Source: Brachypodium distachyon
Taxonomy: Eukaryota > Streptophyta > Magnoliopsida > Poales > Poaceae
Direction of reading: 5' to 3'
Assembly: GCF_000005505.3 (NCBI RefSeq)
Contig: NC_016133.3
Span: 42,187,237 to 42,251,236, forward strand
Length of the DNA: 64,000 nucleotides
Shown here: one piece after another, positions 34,841 through 45,859 of the stretch
How the letters are laid out: each line of letters starts with the position of its first letter
Position numbering within the stretch: the stretch's first letter is position 1
Made by a program: the position numbers and the translations under genes
Notes under the pieces: generated by a model
The model's input: the letters and a program-made list of their open reading frames with translations, nothing else
Told to the model about the DNA's origin: nothing
The model's database searches: none

Positions 34841-34953
34841 GTTCCTCCGATCGGTATTACTTGTCTCAAATTTGCCCAAATACGGATGTATCTATGTGTA
34901 AAAAACGTCTAGATACATGTAATACGTTGACGAGTAATTGCGGCCGGAGGGAG
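34841..34953. mobile_element. Stowaway MITE, intact
   Basis: A TA duplication (34839-34840 and 34954-34955) flanks 113 bp. The left end GTTCCTCCGATCGGTATTAC and right end GTAATTGCGGCCGGAGGGAG are inverted repeats. The interior is shared with 11432-11535. Confidence 0.9.
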
Positions 34954-35242
34954 TAAGAGAAATATTAGTACTCCATCCATCCCGAAATAAGCGAAGCGTT
35001 AGTGAAATCGTGGTGGGTAGCGGGCGGTCTACAGGCAGGGCTTTAGGATTTGGAACCTGGACGAGTTCGTGGCATGCGCACGCGGCTAGCAACGGGAAGG
35101 CCAGGGAACACCCCTTGCGAACTCTGGATTTGTGCTGCCCAACACATAAATTGTTGATGGAGTGCAGATTTGGGATTGGGGAGCCAGATTTGGGGATTTC
35201 AGTGGTGCTCCCGAATTAACGGACCCTACAAGTTTTTTACTG

Positions 35243-35525
35243 CCGCCGGCGCCGCCTCTGTGAGTAGTATTGGTAATCACGACGACGTACCTGACTGCCG
35301 GATCGAGCGGCGGAGCGGTCGCGCGTAGAGGAGAGATCGGGAGCAGTAGTGGAGAGTGAGCCGGAGGGAGAGAGGGTGCGTGAGAGAGAGAGGAGGAGGA
35401 GGAGAAGGACGGTGATGAAGGCGGAAATATGGGCGAAACGCGTGAGTTCCCGCAGGTTTCTATTTCGGGAGAGTTGCATTACTGCTACCTACTGCATTCG
35501 TGCACGCATGGGGGCTGTGAAAGGC
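35243..35525 (-). repeat. leader/first-exon-like segment, copy B
   Basis: This is the counterpart of 30197-30545, with the same order of blocks and the CAG|GTACGT donor (exon end at 35291). Copy B has a potential minus-strand ATG at 35479 opening a hydrophobic stretch (ISAFITVLLLLLLSLS), which could be a signal anchor. The exon ends in phase 0, while the peptide exon at 34525 needs phase 1, so direct joining does not work. Confidence 0.65.
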
Positions 35526-36662
35526 CCAAACGTTTTTTCCTGGCCAACAAAAAGGGCCCGAAAACTTGTGTTGGGGTTTAAAATATTGGGAAAAGCCAAA
35601 TGGGCTATATACCCCCGAAAACAATTAGAACGGTGATTTTTTTTCGACCAACACGATATTGAAAAATCAGTTGAAAACCCAGAAAACATGGTTGTTTTTC
35701 CAGCTAGCCAAAAATGGCCGTGAATATATAAAGAAAATATATTGAAGATCAAGCCCCCACTTGCTTTTTCGGCCCGAATGGCCCAGGTACAAGGATATTG
35801 CCGCCCCCTCAAGCCCATGGTCTCAGCCCGTGAATCGACGAGGAGAAGCAATGCCAGGCGCCGCAGTCACGCACGGAAGGAACGAATCTGCATCGGGTCC
35901 TCGTCCAACGCCCTCGCCCCTCACGGCTGGCGCCTGGCGATCACGGTGTGGCCTACATGCTGCCGCACAGCCGAAGCGCACAGCCTGTCCCCAATCCAGC
36001 AATCCCGAGAGCGCTGCAGCCTTGCAAGTTTGAAAACTGTTACGAAATTTCGCGTATGCACTATTAAAGATGACATCGGAGAGACGATATTTGTTAACGA
36101 GATTTGGCCGAAGCCTGCATCTTCAAGGCATGACTACAGATCCCCTTCCCCCCATAATACCGCAACACCGGCCACCCCGGGCGCCGGCACAAGCCGCCGG
36201 CTTCCCTGAGTGGCTATTGCTGTTATGTTGTCATAACCTTTTTGGGATACCCCGCGGTGCTTTTATATATTAGATCCGGGTTGCATGTGTTCGACTTCAA
36301 CACCTAACCCTCTACTCATTCCAAGTCCGGCTGTAGCCCTACCCCTACACATATTCGACACATATCTCAACGGAACCCAATTCCCCAATGTTCTTCACGA
36401 GGTGACAAGCACAAGTCCAGATCAACTCCAGAACCATGGTCTTTTCCTTTCATGATTCTTAATTTCTTAGTCCTATTAATTGACGTGTATGCTTTATCAA
36501 TTTGGATGATTAGGATTTAGGTTTATTCTTCACATAAATTTTTGTAAGATATAAATTGGATGATTAAGACATACTACTTGACAATTTGTCAGTAAAATAT
36601 CAGTATGTAACTTCTAACTTCTACTTGAGTCTTCAGAGTAAGGTAGTGTAGCAATTCATTTT
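35526..36662. other. intergenic region between the two peptide loci
   Basis: No supported gene. 35800-36010 is GC-rich with an open plus frame lacking any domain. 36220-36420 resembles a decayed retroelement flank (short C-rich and ACACATATTCGACAC-type strings) but no LTR ends were found. Confidence 0.35.
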
Positions 36663-37025
36663 ATGTTCCAATTTTCTGCAACTTTGGAAAAAGGTATTTT
36701 TCATATTGATATAAATCATTTTTTCATATGGATAATGCATATAATTTTTTTTATGGATGCTTCATGCCTTTATGGACGTATCTGTTTGCCCCCTCTTAAG
36801 TTTTTTCCCGCGCCGGTCGGCTGTGACACCGGCGTTGTGGAGTGCGACTACGAAGTTGGGTGCTACTTTAGTGCAACTATTCCAATATGCAACCCCAAAG
36901 AATATGGGTGCTACTATTGCACAGGCAATTGGAGTTGCTATCGGACTATAGACGAGTGTCATATCGAATGCAGGCCTGCGCCGGCAATCCTCTCCTCCTC
37001 CACCTCTTCCTCTGTATTTCCATGA
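36663..37025 (+). pseudogene. cysteine-rich peptide (ESF1-like) exon, possibly a remnant
   Basis: A plus-strand open frame ends with ten cysteines: C near the start of the mature part, then GCDTG, ECDYEVGCYF, ICNPKEYGCYYC, NWSCYRTIDECHIEC. The closing CYYC-x5-CYRTIDECHIEC block matches the CFCC-x5-CYKTMDDCKSHC block of the minus-strand locus at 34.4 kb. The upstream part of the frame (36663-36770) is AT-rich and reads like intron or non-coding DNA rather than a signal peptide, and no clear acceptor is seen. I treat it as a partial gene; it could still be expressed with an unseen first exon. Confidence 0.45.
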
Positions 37026-37511
37026 AACCGGATTATTATCGGTGGAACTACGTATGGTTCGGGAAGAGGGGGACACTGCCCTGTGCCCATTAACATTCTG
37101 TTCATATTCCTATGGGCTATGTTTCGAGAAGAGGGGAGTTTGACCGAAATCTTACAAAATTGTGCGTGCGAACCTGGCCGTCGCCCGTCGGCCACCAAAT
37201 CAGCTAGACCCTCTGCCGGTGCCTGTGACAGGGAGATCTAGGCATGGAATGATGACGCAGCTCTCGAGTGTCGATGGAGTGCGGGCCGGGGGAAAGTTAT
37301 ACAGGAGAGAGCCGGAGCTCGGAGAGAGAGACGAAACAGCCCGAAGAGAGAGAGGAAACCATTGTCGACCGGGTATCATCCGGTGGACAAACATATCAGG
37401 TTTCCATTTCTTCCGTGTTTGTTTGACTGTTCATGTCTAGAGATATTATTTGACTGTTCATTGTCTAGAGCTTAAATATGTATTTGTTTTCAATTCTAAT
37501 AGGCCAAAACA

Positions 37512-37594
37512 AAAGTTGGGTGCTACTTTCATTCGGGAAGAGGGAGGGGCGCACTGCCCCCTGCCCATTAACATTATGTTCATATTCCTATGGC
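37512..37594. repeat. composite copy of two parts of the ESF1-like locus
   Basis: AAAGTTGGGTGCTACTTT here matches the coding block at 36853-36869. It is followed directly by TTCGGGAAGAGGG...CCCATTAACATT...TTCATATTCCTATGG, which matches 37058-37114 downstream of the stop codon. The intervening 190 bp of the source are absent. Confidence 0.75.
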
Positions 37595-39097
37595 GGAAGT
37601 ACCGCGGAAGAGCTTCAAAGTTTGATGGAAAGGAGGGGAAAGAGATGGGAGGGGCCGGCCGAAGAGAAAGACGAGAGAGAGGAGACGACATAAAACCATG
37701 AGACGGTCGGCGACGCTATCACCGACTAGCAGCTTCTCTTCTAGGTGAAACAGTAGGAAAAGAGTTTCCATGCATATTGGGATATTAGCCTTGTAGAATC
37801 GATGGTTTGCCCACCCGTAACCACTTGGAGATCAATACCATAGAAACCGACGGACGGGGCGCATCTAGGGTCGGTGACGCGTACTGCCTATCTCGCTGTT
37901 TAAAATGTTCCTGCGCGCCCCCGTGATCGAGTCGTCTCGCCGACAACTTATACGTACTCTATGTATAAAATCGAGTGCCTACGTACTTAACGAAAGTAGT
38001 GCGTACAGTTCTATAGTATACGCATTTTACGCCTTAGCTAGTGTACCTACCATATATGCATACACGGTAGAGGATTTTAATTTAACTAGATGATGACGCC
38101 CACACGTTGTTGCGAAATTTTTTAGTTAGCACAAAAAATATTCAAAATTGAAAAATATAATGAAATTGTACATTTTTCACTTAGTGGGGATAGCTTGATG
38201 GAAATAACATGCAAATATGAGATTTTCGCTAAACAGACGTGAAGAAATTAATTTTATGATGATGTGGCATGCTTGCATGTTTAAAAAAATCAAGTAGCGG
38301 CTTGCTTCTACTTAGATATAGAAGATTGGTTTTGTCAAATGCATACACACACATACGTCGACTTGATGTGTCGTCCTACGACATATGCCAAGCGGCCGTT
38401 GAAATGGTATGGTGACGAAATAACTTGCACATAAACCTTGCCTCTCTCCGTTCCATCACATAATAATGAGACATTAGGTTTTGGTAAACCATACAATTAT
38501 AATAAATAGTTTATATGGTATATGAAACCACAATTATTGGGGAGTAGTTTTCAAAATAATCTAGGATGTAGACCAAGTATTGGTGAAATATTTTTTTAGT
38601 TAAAGTATTGTTTTAAAGAAGCTTATTAAACAAATGGAGCAGCAAAACAAATGGCTATTTTTAAGTCGCCTGTTTTTTAAGAAATGAGTCTTAAGTATCA
38701 GTTGACGTTTCAGAACCGTTGGATTAACATCTGAGGATCATTCCTATACTGTCGTCTCTCACTTAATATGCTAATATGTTGATTAATCTCTAACTAAAAA
38801 CGAAAAATAGCAAAATCGTATGTAACTGTAAATCAGGACACGTACGCGCGTACGTGCATGGCAACTGGCTAGGCCAAGTAGTCCTCCAGGCAGCTTTTGA
38901 GTTTGACATGCATACGCACAGCTATCCCAGGCGCTTCTGTCGTCGTCGGCCAGCAATAGCAATAGCAACAGGCAGGCAAGCAAGCGAGCTACTGGCTGTA
39001 AAGTGTCGGCGGCAGGGCGGATAGAACACGCTGGCCAACTCCATCGGGTGCATGCATGCATGCATGCCCCGGCCACTTTGACTAGCTATTAACTGGT
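37595..39097. other. intergenic AT-rich region
   Basis: No supported gene and no recognised element. A short TGCA run (39052-39068) is present near the right end. Confidence 0.5.
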
Positions 39098-39191
39098 ACT
39101 AAATTTTTGATTTAAATTTGTCCAAACATGAATTCTTAAAATACGTCTAGATATATGTAATATTTTAACAACAATTTAGAATGGGAGGGAG
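39098..39191. mobile_element. Stowaway MITE, left end decayed
   Basis: The right end ATGGGAGGGAG is followed by TA at 39192-39193. The interior ACGTCTAGATATATGTAATA is shared with the other Stowaway copies. The left inverted repeat is mutated. Confidence 0.65.
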
Positions 39192-39193
39192 TA

Positions 39194-40632
39194 GTCACGG
39201 TCTCTTTCCGATCTCTTCGATCGTCTACAAGAGACGACCCCATCTCTGGCATCCATCCCCGTCACTCTCCCCATGCATCTTCAATTTTGGGCGTGCCCAT
39301 CTCACTTGTGTCCTACATGCAACCACTGTAGCCCCGCTCGAATTAATCCATTTACTTTCTTTTCCACTCTCGTTTCGTCACGCAAGAAGAAGTAGTTTCC
39401 ATGTGATGTATGTTTCCGATGAGGCGATGAAGATGTCAATCAGGTTGAGCTCACGCTTCACGTACGTTCCCTGGTGATGTCTGAAGAAGAACTGCAAACG
39501 GAACACATCGAACGATGGAGGAGACGCCCGATGAATGAAGGCATCTTGCAACGGTGGTTGGAGACTCGGACAATGGGTGGTTGTGTGGCTTAAATTATTT
39601 TACTCCAAATGGACCAAGCTGGTAGCAACGCCCCAGCGACCTAATCCCTGCCCTCGCCCACCTAATCGTGCATACCCTTTCTTTCTGCAGCTACTTGTTC
39701 TTCATCCTCTCGCATTCTTTTTTGGCAGGAAACTTGTTCAGTTATTGTCTCAACCTTTTCCTGTATATATAAAAAAGAGCCGATTGCTGAACTTGAACAA
39801 AAATAAGAAAGAAAGAGAAAGGAATCATGACTCATTACTGAGATTTGGTAACGGTCACTCTCCTCCATATTGGAGCAGTGTCGATCGCCACTTAAATTAA
39901 CCTCCAAATATCTCTTAATCTCTATCATTGCGCCCATTACTACTGACCACTCTTTGTTGCATTGCAAGCCGCTCATGCATCTTTCTCTCTTCTTTTAATG
40001 GAGGAATTGGCAGCGGCAGCACGAACACAAGGACACACTTGATAGATGCCACTGCTTAGCTCCATTCAGCTTTCCTTTCTCTGCTCCCCTGCTCTGCTTT
40101 TTATTATCGTTTTAACTGGTCGTATCTTCCTGCAGCCTGCATTTGCTTTCCTCTGCTTTTGGCCTTATTTGTGGGTCACCTCCTCCTCCTCCTCCTTTCG
40201 CTTGCTAGTCCTAGCTACTCCTCTCATCCAATCTTAAATACCAGCTATTGTGTACTACTGCTGCGGGCATTAGTGCATCTATCATCGTTTATGTTTCTCT
40301 GCTAAGCTCCATTTGCTGTTCTTGCTTGTCTCTAGCTAGTAGTACTGCTCTCCATCTTTTCTTGCCTTCATCGATCTTTCCCTGGGCAAGAAGACCTCTC
40401 ATCACCTAGCTGGATCAATCATGGCCTTCTTCTTCTCTGTTCCTTATTAATTGCAAGATTAACTGCAGTACACAGAAGTAATTCCTCATTATGCATGAGA
40501 TTGGCAAGTCCATATTAGTTGGCTTTCTCCTTTTGTTTCAGCTAGCTATGGAGAACAGGCTACTGATTGCAGTACATGCTTGGTTTTCATGGTTGGTAGG
40601 TTCTTGGTGACTGAAGAACAGACTAAGAAGCC
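39194..40632. other. upstream region of the DUF547 gene
   Basis: No other gene supported. 40030-40460 is strongly pyrimidine-rich on the plus strand (CT-rich with TCC repeats at 40180-40195), as in grass 5' leaders. The transcript probably starts in this stretch, but no clear TATA box was chosen. Confidence 0.45.
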
Positions 40633-43600
40633 ATGGAGAACTCACCATCACAAGTCTTCTTGGAAACAACCTTCTGCTGTGCTCAAACACCAAAGGCTGG
40701 CCACTCGTCTTCTCGCCTACAACACCGTCACTCACGAAGGTTAGCATGCAAATGGAGCAATCTTTCCAGCCTAATGTCGATAAAAAATGTGTTCTTCTAG
40801 CTGCTAAAAAGGCAGAAGGAACTGCGATGAGCATGCAGGACAACTCTAACCTTTTTTTTTTATCAATGTATACATTCTTTTTTGTCAATCTTATCATCAG
40901 GTTAGTTCATTAGCAGCATCGTATTACTGTAAATGACTGTTGTAGCAACCGCTGAAGTTTTCCCCTTCTTTTCTGAATATGAAGAGGATACAGATGTAGA
41001 CAGTTGTAATTGCAAATCATTTTCCAGTACCGTATCTGTTTCCAACTCTGTCTGGTCTCTGACAAAAAAAAGCATTTTTACTTTTGACTAAAAAAATATT
41101 CAGTTTCTGTATTGTGAGCTACCTAGTGTTCAGCTACTTTGCATGTCTTATCTGATTATTAAGTATTGTTCTAACTCCATTTCTTGTATTTTCAGTGTTA
41201 CATGCACACATGGAAATTCATTGGAGATATCACCGCGATTTTCTTATCACAAACCTGTGGGTAATCTAAATTTCTAGTTCGCTTTCGCTCTTAATACTAG
41301 TACGGAGTAATACATTTTCTATCCTGTTTTGCTCATAAACTTAGCAACACGGCTACTCTTCAGAATTCAGATTCCACTTTCTTACTGAGTTTTTTTTTCT
41401 CTTACCATGCTATTCATGATTGTGCAGACAACCAATCAGGAAAAGATGCCTCGTAGAAGATACTCGCTTAACTTACCAGAGCATTTGCCTGACCATCACA
41501 TGATTGCTTCAGCAGAACAAAATGAAAAGGCTATTTCAAAGGTTTGTTCCAGATACTAATGAATTATTTTATGATATCAACGGCCTATTTGTTTCCGAAA
41601 GCTGAAGTAAAGCTGTTCAATGCAGGTCTGTATCCATACTTTATAATGCTCTCATCATCTTACCTTTTCTCACGAGCTGAAGTTTATCACTTTTGTCAAC
41701 AAAATGATGTTTGTCATATCTAGGGAGTTGTAACTAAGGCCATGAGCCATGATTATGCTCCTGCTTTTTTTTAACTGTGTATCTGCTATAATCAGGAACA
41801 TTGTTTCAGCTTTAAACTTCAAATAGTGCAGAGTAAAAAATAATACTTGCTATAATCAGGAACAGTGTTTCACCTTTAACCATCAAGTTATGATTGATCT
41901 TTATGGCAAACGCAGCCTGTCGCAGACTTGGTTTGGGAGATAGCAGCCCTTGAGGAGGAAGTTGTTCGGAGGGAATTGCATTTGCTTTCCCTGTACAGAG
42001 CAACATTTGATCAATACCTGGGTATCTCCCCTCGTGTTTCTGGTCAGGTACACACCCTGCTACCTTGGATGGATATGAATGTTAAGACTTTATACTGCAC
42101 AGAAATTCAGAGAGCAGACACTGAGGCTAAAGTTATGTCAGGTGGATCAAGAAACACGCCGTCAAGGCACTAGAAAGAAAGCTGATGAGGGTGCTCTCCG
42201 ATTGAGAGATATCAAGGAGTCGGCATCCTACAACTTGCCAACAATTTCAAATTCAAAACGTGTATGAACAATCTTTCTTCTTCATCTATTTCAGTTTTCA
42301 GTATCAAGCTAGTCAGATTAATCCTCCAAACCCATGCTAGTTTTAGCTCCATTTTTTCCTTGAAGAATAAAAGCTTTCGCTTTTGATAACAAAATATTCC
42401 AAAGGGAGAATATCTGATGCAGCTTTCATACGATTGAAGTATTCACAGGGGTTGTCAAGATCATCTTCAGGGCATTCTAGTCTTGCAAATTTCTTGAGTG
42501 CTTCCATCGCTGAATATGTGCCAAGGATTTCATGTAAGCTTTCGGAGGACATTCTAAGATGCATTTCTGCAGTTTACTTCAAACTTGCGGGCCGCCCATC
42601 ACAAGATGCAGACTCTGAGACTTTGTCAACCCCTTCTTTCTCCTCTGCATCAAGTACATTTTCTCTAAAGCACCGTGTCGATAGTTGGAGCCCCCGATTT
42701 CATTACAATGTCGAAACAAGCTCTGACAAATATGGTTCATTGAATGAGAACAATGAACAATACAGTGGGATGATAATTTGTCCAACGATACATATAGATG
42801 CAGACAAGTTTGACTATGCTTCTAAAATGCTAGAAACTATCAGGTAAGCAACTCTGCAGAAAATTAGAGAACACAAAATAACTTTTGATTTATATATGTT
42901 TATTTCATGTCTCAGAGCACTGATAAAACGACTAGAGAAAATCAATCCTACAAAGATGGCACATGAGGAGCAGCTCTGTTTCTGGATCAACATCCACAAT
43001 GCTTTAGTGATGCACGTATGCTCAGCATCAATAATAGTTGTCACCTTAGTAATGTTTACTGTTAACTTCAGAGTGTATGCATGTCTAACCCACAGTTCCT
43101 TCTGAAATATAACAGGCTTTTATGGCTTATGGACTTCAGGACAGACGCATGAAAAGCTCAGACATGATTCTGAAGGTATAAAGTTACCATGCTTTTAACT
43201 GTCATACACTTATCATCTTTGATCTTCAGTTACAAGTTACAACTTATCTTGAACAATATGTCGTTAGGCTGCATATGACGTGGGTGGGCATTCAGTGAAC
43301 TCCCAAATTATTCAAAACTCGATTCTTGGATGTCAATCACATCGTCCTTCACCGGTATGGTTTGCACCTACATAGCAGTTTCCAGCAACAACACAAACAC
43401 AATCAAATTTTAGAAGGAAAAGGCACTAACAAACTATTGTTATACAGTGGGTTCGAACGCTATTTACGCCCACAAAAAAATCAGCATCAGGGAGCTTCAC
43501 ACATATATATGCTCTTCGTCAGCCAGAGCCGCTTGCTCACTTTGCTCTTTCCACTGGAGCATTTTCAGATCCACCTGTAAGTTCTACGGCTGATGCTAAT

Positions 43601-43940
43601 ATTTACATGATCACACTATTCTTACTGAAAGTCTCTGCAGGTAAGGTTGTACACAACCAAGAAAATATTTCATCAATTGGATCAAGCCAGGACTGAGTTC
43701 ACTCGAGCCAATGTTATGGTCAGGAAACAGATCATCTTTCTTCCCAAAGTTCTCCACTACTATGCAAAGGATGCTAGTCTGGAGTTGCCTGATCTTGTTG
43801 AGATGGTGTGCAATAGTATGTCTGAAGCCCAACAAAAGGAAATCAGGCAATGTCTTAGGAGGAGGATAGACAAGTGTGTTGAGTGGTTGCCCTACAAATC
43901 TTCTTTCAGATACACTGTACACAAGAATTTGGCTGAGTAG
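40633..43940 (+). CDS. DUF547 protein with MIP1-type leucine zipper, 11 exons
   Basis: Exons: 40633-40739, 41196-41256, 41428-41541, 41916-42047, 42142-42259, 42405-42843, 42916-43015, 43117-43176, 43268-43354, 43448-43576, 43641-43940. Phases agree throughout and give 548 aa. The N-terminal half is basic and Ser-rich. Exon 4 carries the leucine-zipper of ternary complex factor MIP1 (DLVWEIAALEEEVVRREL, about 97-120). The C-terminal DUF547 domain (about 325-480) has CFWINIHNALVMHA, GGHSVNSQIIQNSILG, and GSFTHIYALRQPEPLAHFAL. Biochemical function of DUF547 is not established; members are plant-wide and some bind other proteins through the zipper. The exon 2 donor (GTGGGT) and exon 5 donor (GTGTAT) were fixed by phase. 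The start codon is the least certain element. Confidence 0.88.
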
Positions 43941-44337
43941 GCACTGCTTTCCTTTTTTCCTTTTCAAAATTGTGTTTGTAAGTAAAGAACTGGAAATATT
44001 TGATTGGTGTGCATGTATACTTGTAAATAGATGATTGGCACAGTTTCCAAGGTGCATGATTGTGACTCAGTTGTGTATTTCCATCGAGCATGACAAAAGG
44101 AAACTCATATGTTTTGCATTTGCTTGCTCCTGTTGAAAGGAATATGAGAATATATACTGGAGACAGATGTTGAAAGAGGGATTCCACTTAACGTTCCAGA
44201 AAAACATTCAGTTAACACAAAATAATTTGAATTCTCAATGACCAAAATGTTCAAGAAGCAACACAGCCAATGGTACAAAGAAAACATTCACCTGAAGATT
44301 AACCATGCTACATGGGAACTGAAGAGACTATCAGTGC

Positions 44338-45342
44338 CTAAACTGCTGCTGCGACCAAACCAAACTTCATGGCAAACTTCTTCTGATTACAGTCGAGCAT
44401 CTCACTAAGACTGCACCTCGAGTTCATCTTCTTGAGAATCTTGTGACGGTACTCGAGGCTCCTCTTGAGACCATGACGAAAAAACTGGGGGTAATCTACC
44501 ACCTCGCCCTTGTCCCGCCCCATTTCTTCAACCAGGAACTTTACCCTGGGTTCCAAGCAGTGCTTGATACTCTTGATGAGAACAGGAGGGTATCCAGCTA
44601 CCAATTCCATTATCTGGTCCTTACTGAATCCTGAGCTCTGTAGGAACTCCAAATTGGGCTGCAGAGTCTTGTCGACGTCTCGTGACAGTATACCAGGGAA
44701 ATTCATGATGACCCTCTGGAGATTTGACCCCTGCAACCCGACTGCCGACTTGAGGAACTCGGCAGTAGGACGCAGACGTTTGTCGACGCTATAACCCATG
44801 ATGTAAGGCTCCTTCGCCAGGATCTTGCCGATCATGCCCTCCTTGTCAATTCCAAGGCCAACAAAGAAGTCAATCGTCTGGGAGAACTTGGCCTCGATGC
44901 TGTAGCTGATGAGGCGTGGGTTGACCATGAGCAGCTTAGCGAGTTGCTTCTCAGAGATGGCCAGCGTCTCGAAGAAGGCAAGGAGAGGGCAGAGCTTCTC
45001 CTCCACGCTGTGGAACAGTATCGGCGGGAACTTGACGATGGCCTGCGCGACCTCCCCGGGCTTAGCCTGCAGCGTGTTGAGGCACTGGACCGTGGGGACG
45101 AGCTTGTCGCCAACAGACACCGTGAGCACCTTGGGGCACTTGGTGACCAAGTGCCGCAGCTTCCGCCGCTCGATGTTGACATCGTACAAGAGGTAGTCCC
45201 AGACGGCAGAGGCCTCGCCGGCGTCAAGCTTGGGCAGGTTCCTGCACCGCCTTGACATGCGCCCAATGGTCTCCTCGTCAAACCCTTTCTCCCTCAGCCA
45301 CTGCGTCAGGCTCTTGGCATCGCCGCTGCCAACACCGGCCAT
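44338..45342 (-). CDS. mTERF-domain protein (MTERF6-like)
   Basis: A single coding exon of 334 aa. mTERF proteins bind nucleic acid in organelles through stacked three-helix repeats and affect transcription or RNA maturation. Several repeats are visible, each with the L/V-x-x-x-P-x-(I/L) signature: TKCPKVLTVSV, VKFPPILFHSV, MVNPRLISYSI, AKEPYIMGYSV, MNFPGILSRDV, AGYPPVLIKSI. I chose ATG 45342, because the upstream in-frame ATG-equivalent lies across a splice acceptor (TTTCAG at 45373-45368). A leader exon about 45720-45543 ending CGCAG|GTTAAT suggests a 5'-UTR intron of 175 bp. No obvious transit peptide is seen, so the compartment is uncertain. The closest match from memory is MTERF6/PDE191; subfamily is inference. 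The gene converges on the DUF547 gene (397-bp gap). Confidence 0.88.
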   Translation of the reverse strand: MAGVGSGDAKSLTQWLREKGFDEETIGRMSRRCRNLPKLDAGEASAVWDYLLYDVNIERRKLRHLVTKCPKVLTVSVGDKLVPTVQCLNTLQAKPGEVAQAIVKFPPILFHSVEEKLCPLLAFFETLAISEKQLAKLLMVNPRLISYSIEAKFSQTIDFFVGLGIDKEGMIGKILAKEPYIMGYSVDKRLRPTAEFLKSAVGLQGSNLQRVIMNFPGILSRDVDKTLQPNLEFLQSSGFSKDQIMELVAGYPPVLIKSIKHCLEPRVKFLVEEMGRDKGEVVDYPQFFRHGLKRSLEYRHKILKKMNSRCSLSEMLDCNQKKFAMKFGLVAAAV

Positions 45343-45730
45343 TGCTGGGCTGTCTTGTGCTCGACAACTGAAACGCAATGAGGCATCATAAAAATATATC
45401 TCAGATCACGGGCGGAGGATGATTTTTGCCTCAGTTACGAATTGGGGAAGATTATGAAACGGGGATCTAAAGGGCGGAATCCGTTCGTGGAGTGATGGGA
45501 GGAGAAACGGTCGGGAGCGAGAGAATCGAAGGGGAGATTAACCTGCGGTGGAGGCGCTCGAGCGAGGAGGAAGACGAGCCAGGGGGCTCGGGCGCTCGGC
45601 ACTCGGCAAGCGTGAGAGTGGCGGCGCTCGCGCGAGGAGGAAGAAGATCCGCGGAGCGAGAGGGCTGGGTCGCTCGGCAAGGAGATAAGAGGCTGGGCAA
45701 ACTGCAGGGAGAAGGATTTAGCGAAGTTAG

Positions 45731-45806
45731 TCACCTGACTTTGGACGGCTGTCATATGGGTCCCATGACCTGTTGGTCCACATGTCAGCCATCCAAAATC
45801 AGGTGA
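45731..45806. repeat. fold-back sequence upstream of the mTERF gene
   Basis: TCACCTGACTTTGGACGGCTG (45731-45751) and CAGCCATCCAAAATCAGGTGA (45786-45806) are inverted repeats with two mismatches. A TGACGTTACGTCA palindrome overlaps the right arm. It is either a tiny MITE or a promoter dyad; it lies at or just upstream of the predicted transcription start. Confidence 0.6.
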
Positions 45807-45859
45807 CGTTACGTCACTGAATCCAAGTCCAAACTGCAGGGAGCAAACGAGAATAACAT

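Noticed and set aside
36070..36273. Open frame and short repeats suggesting an LTR near 36.2 kb
   Set aside because: No TG...CA termini or target duplication could be found; left as unassigned.
41257..41260. Alternative exon 2 donor (GTAATC at 41261) in the DUF547 gene
   Set aside because: It would put exon 3 in a frame with a stop after nine codons; the donor GTGGGT four bases upstream keeps the frame open.
45343..45378. Start of the mTERF gene at 45378
   Set aside because: A splice acceptor (TTTCAG) lies between this codon and the ATG at 45342, so the extra residues are intronic or leader sequence.
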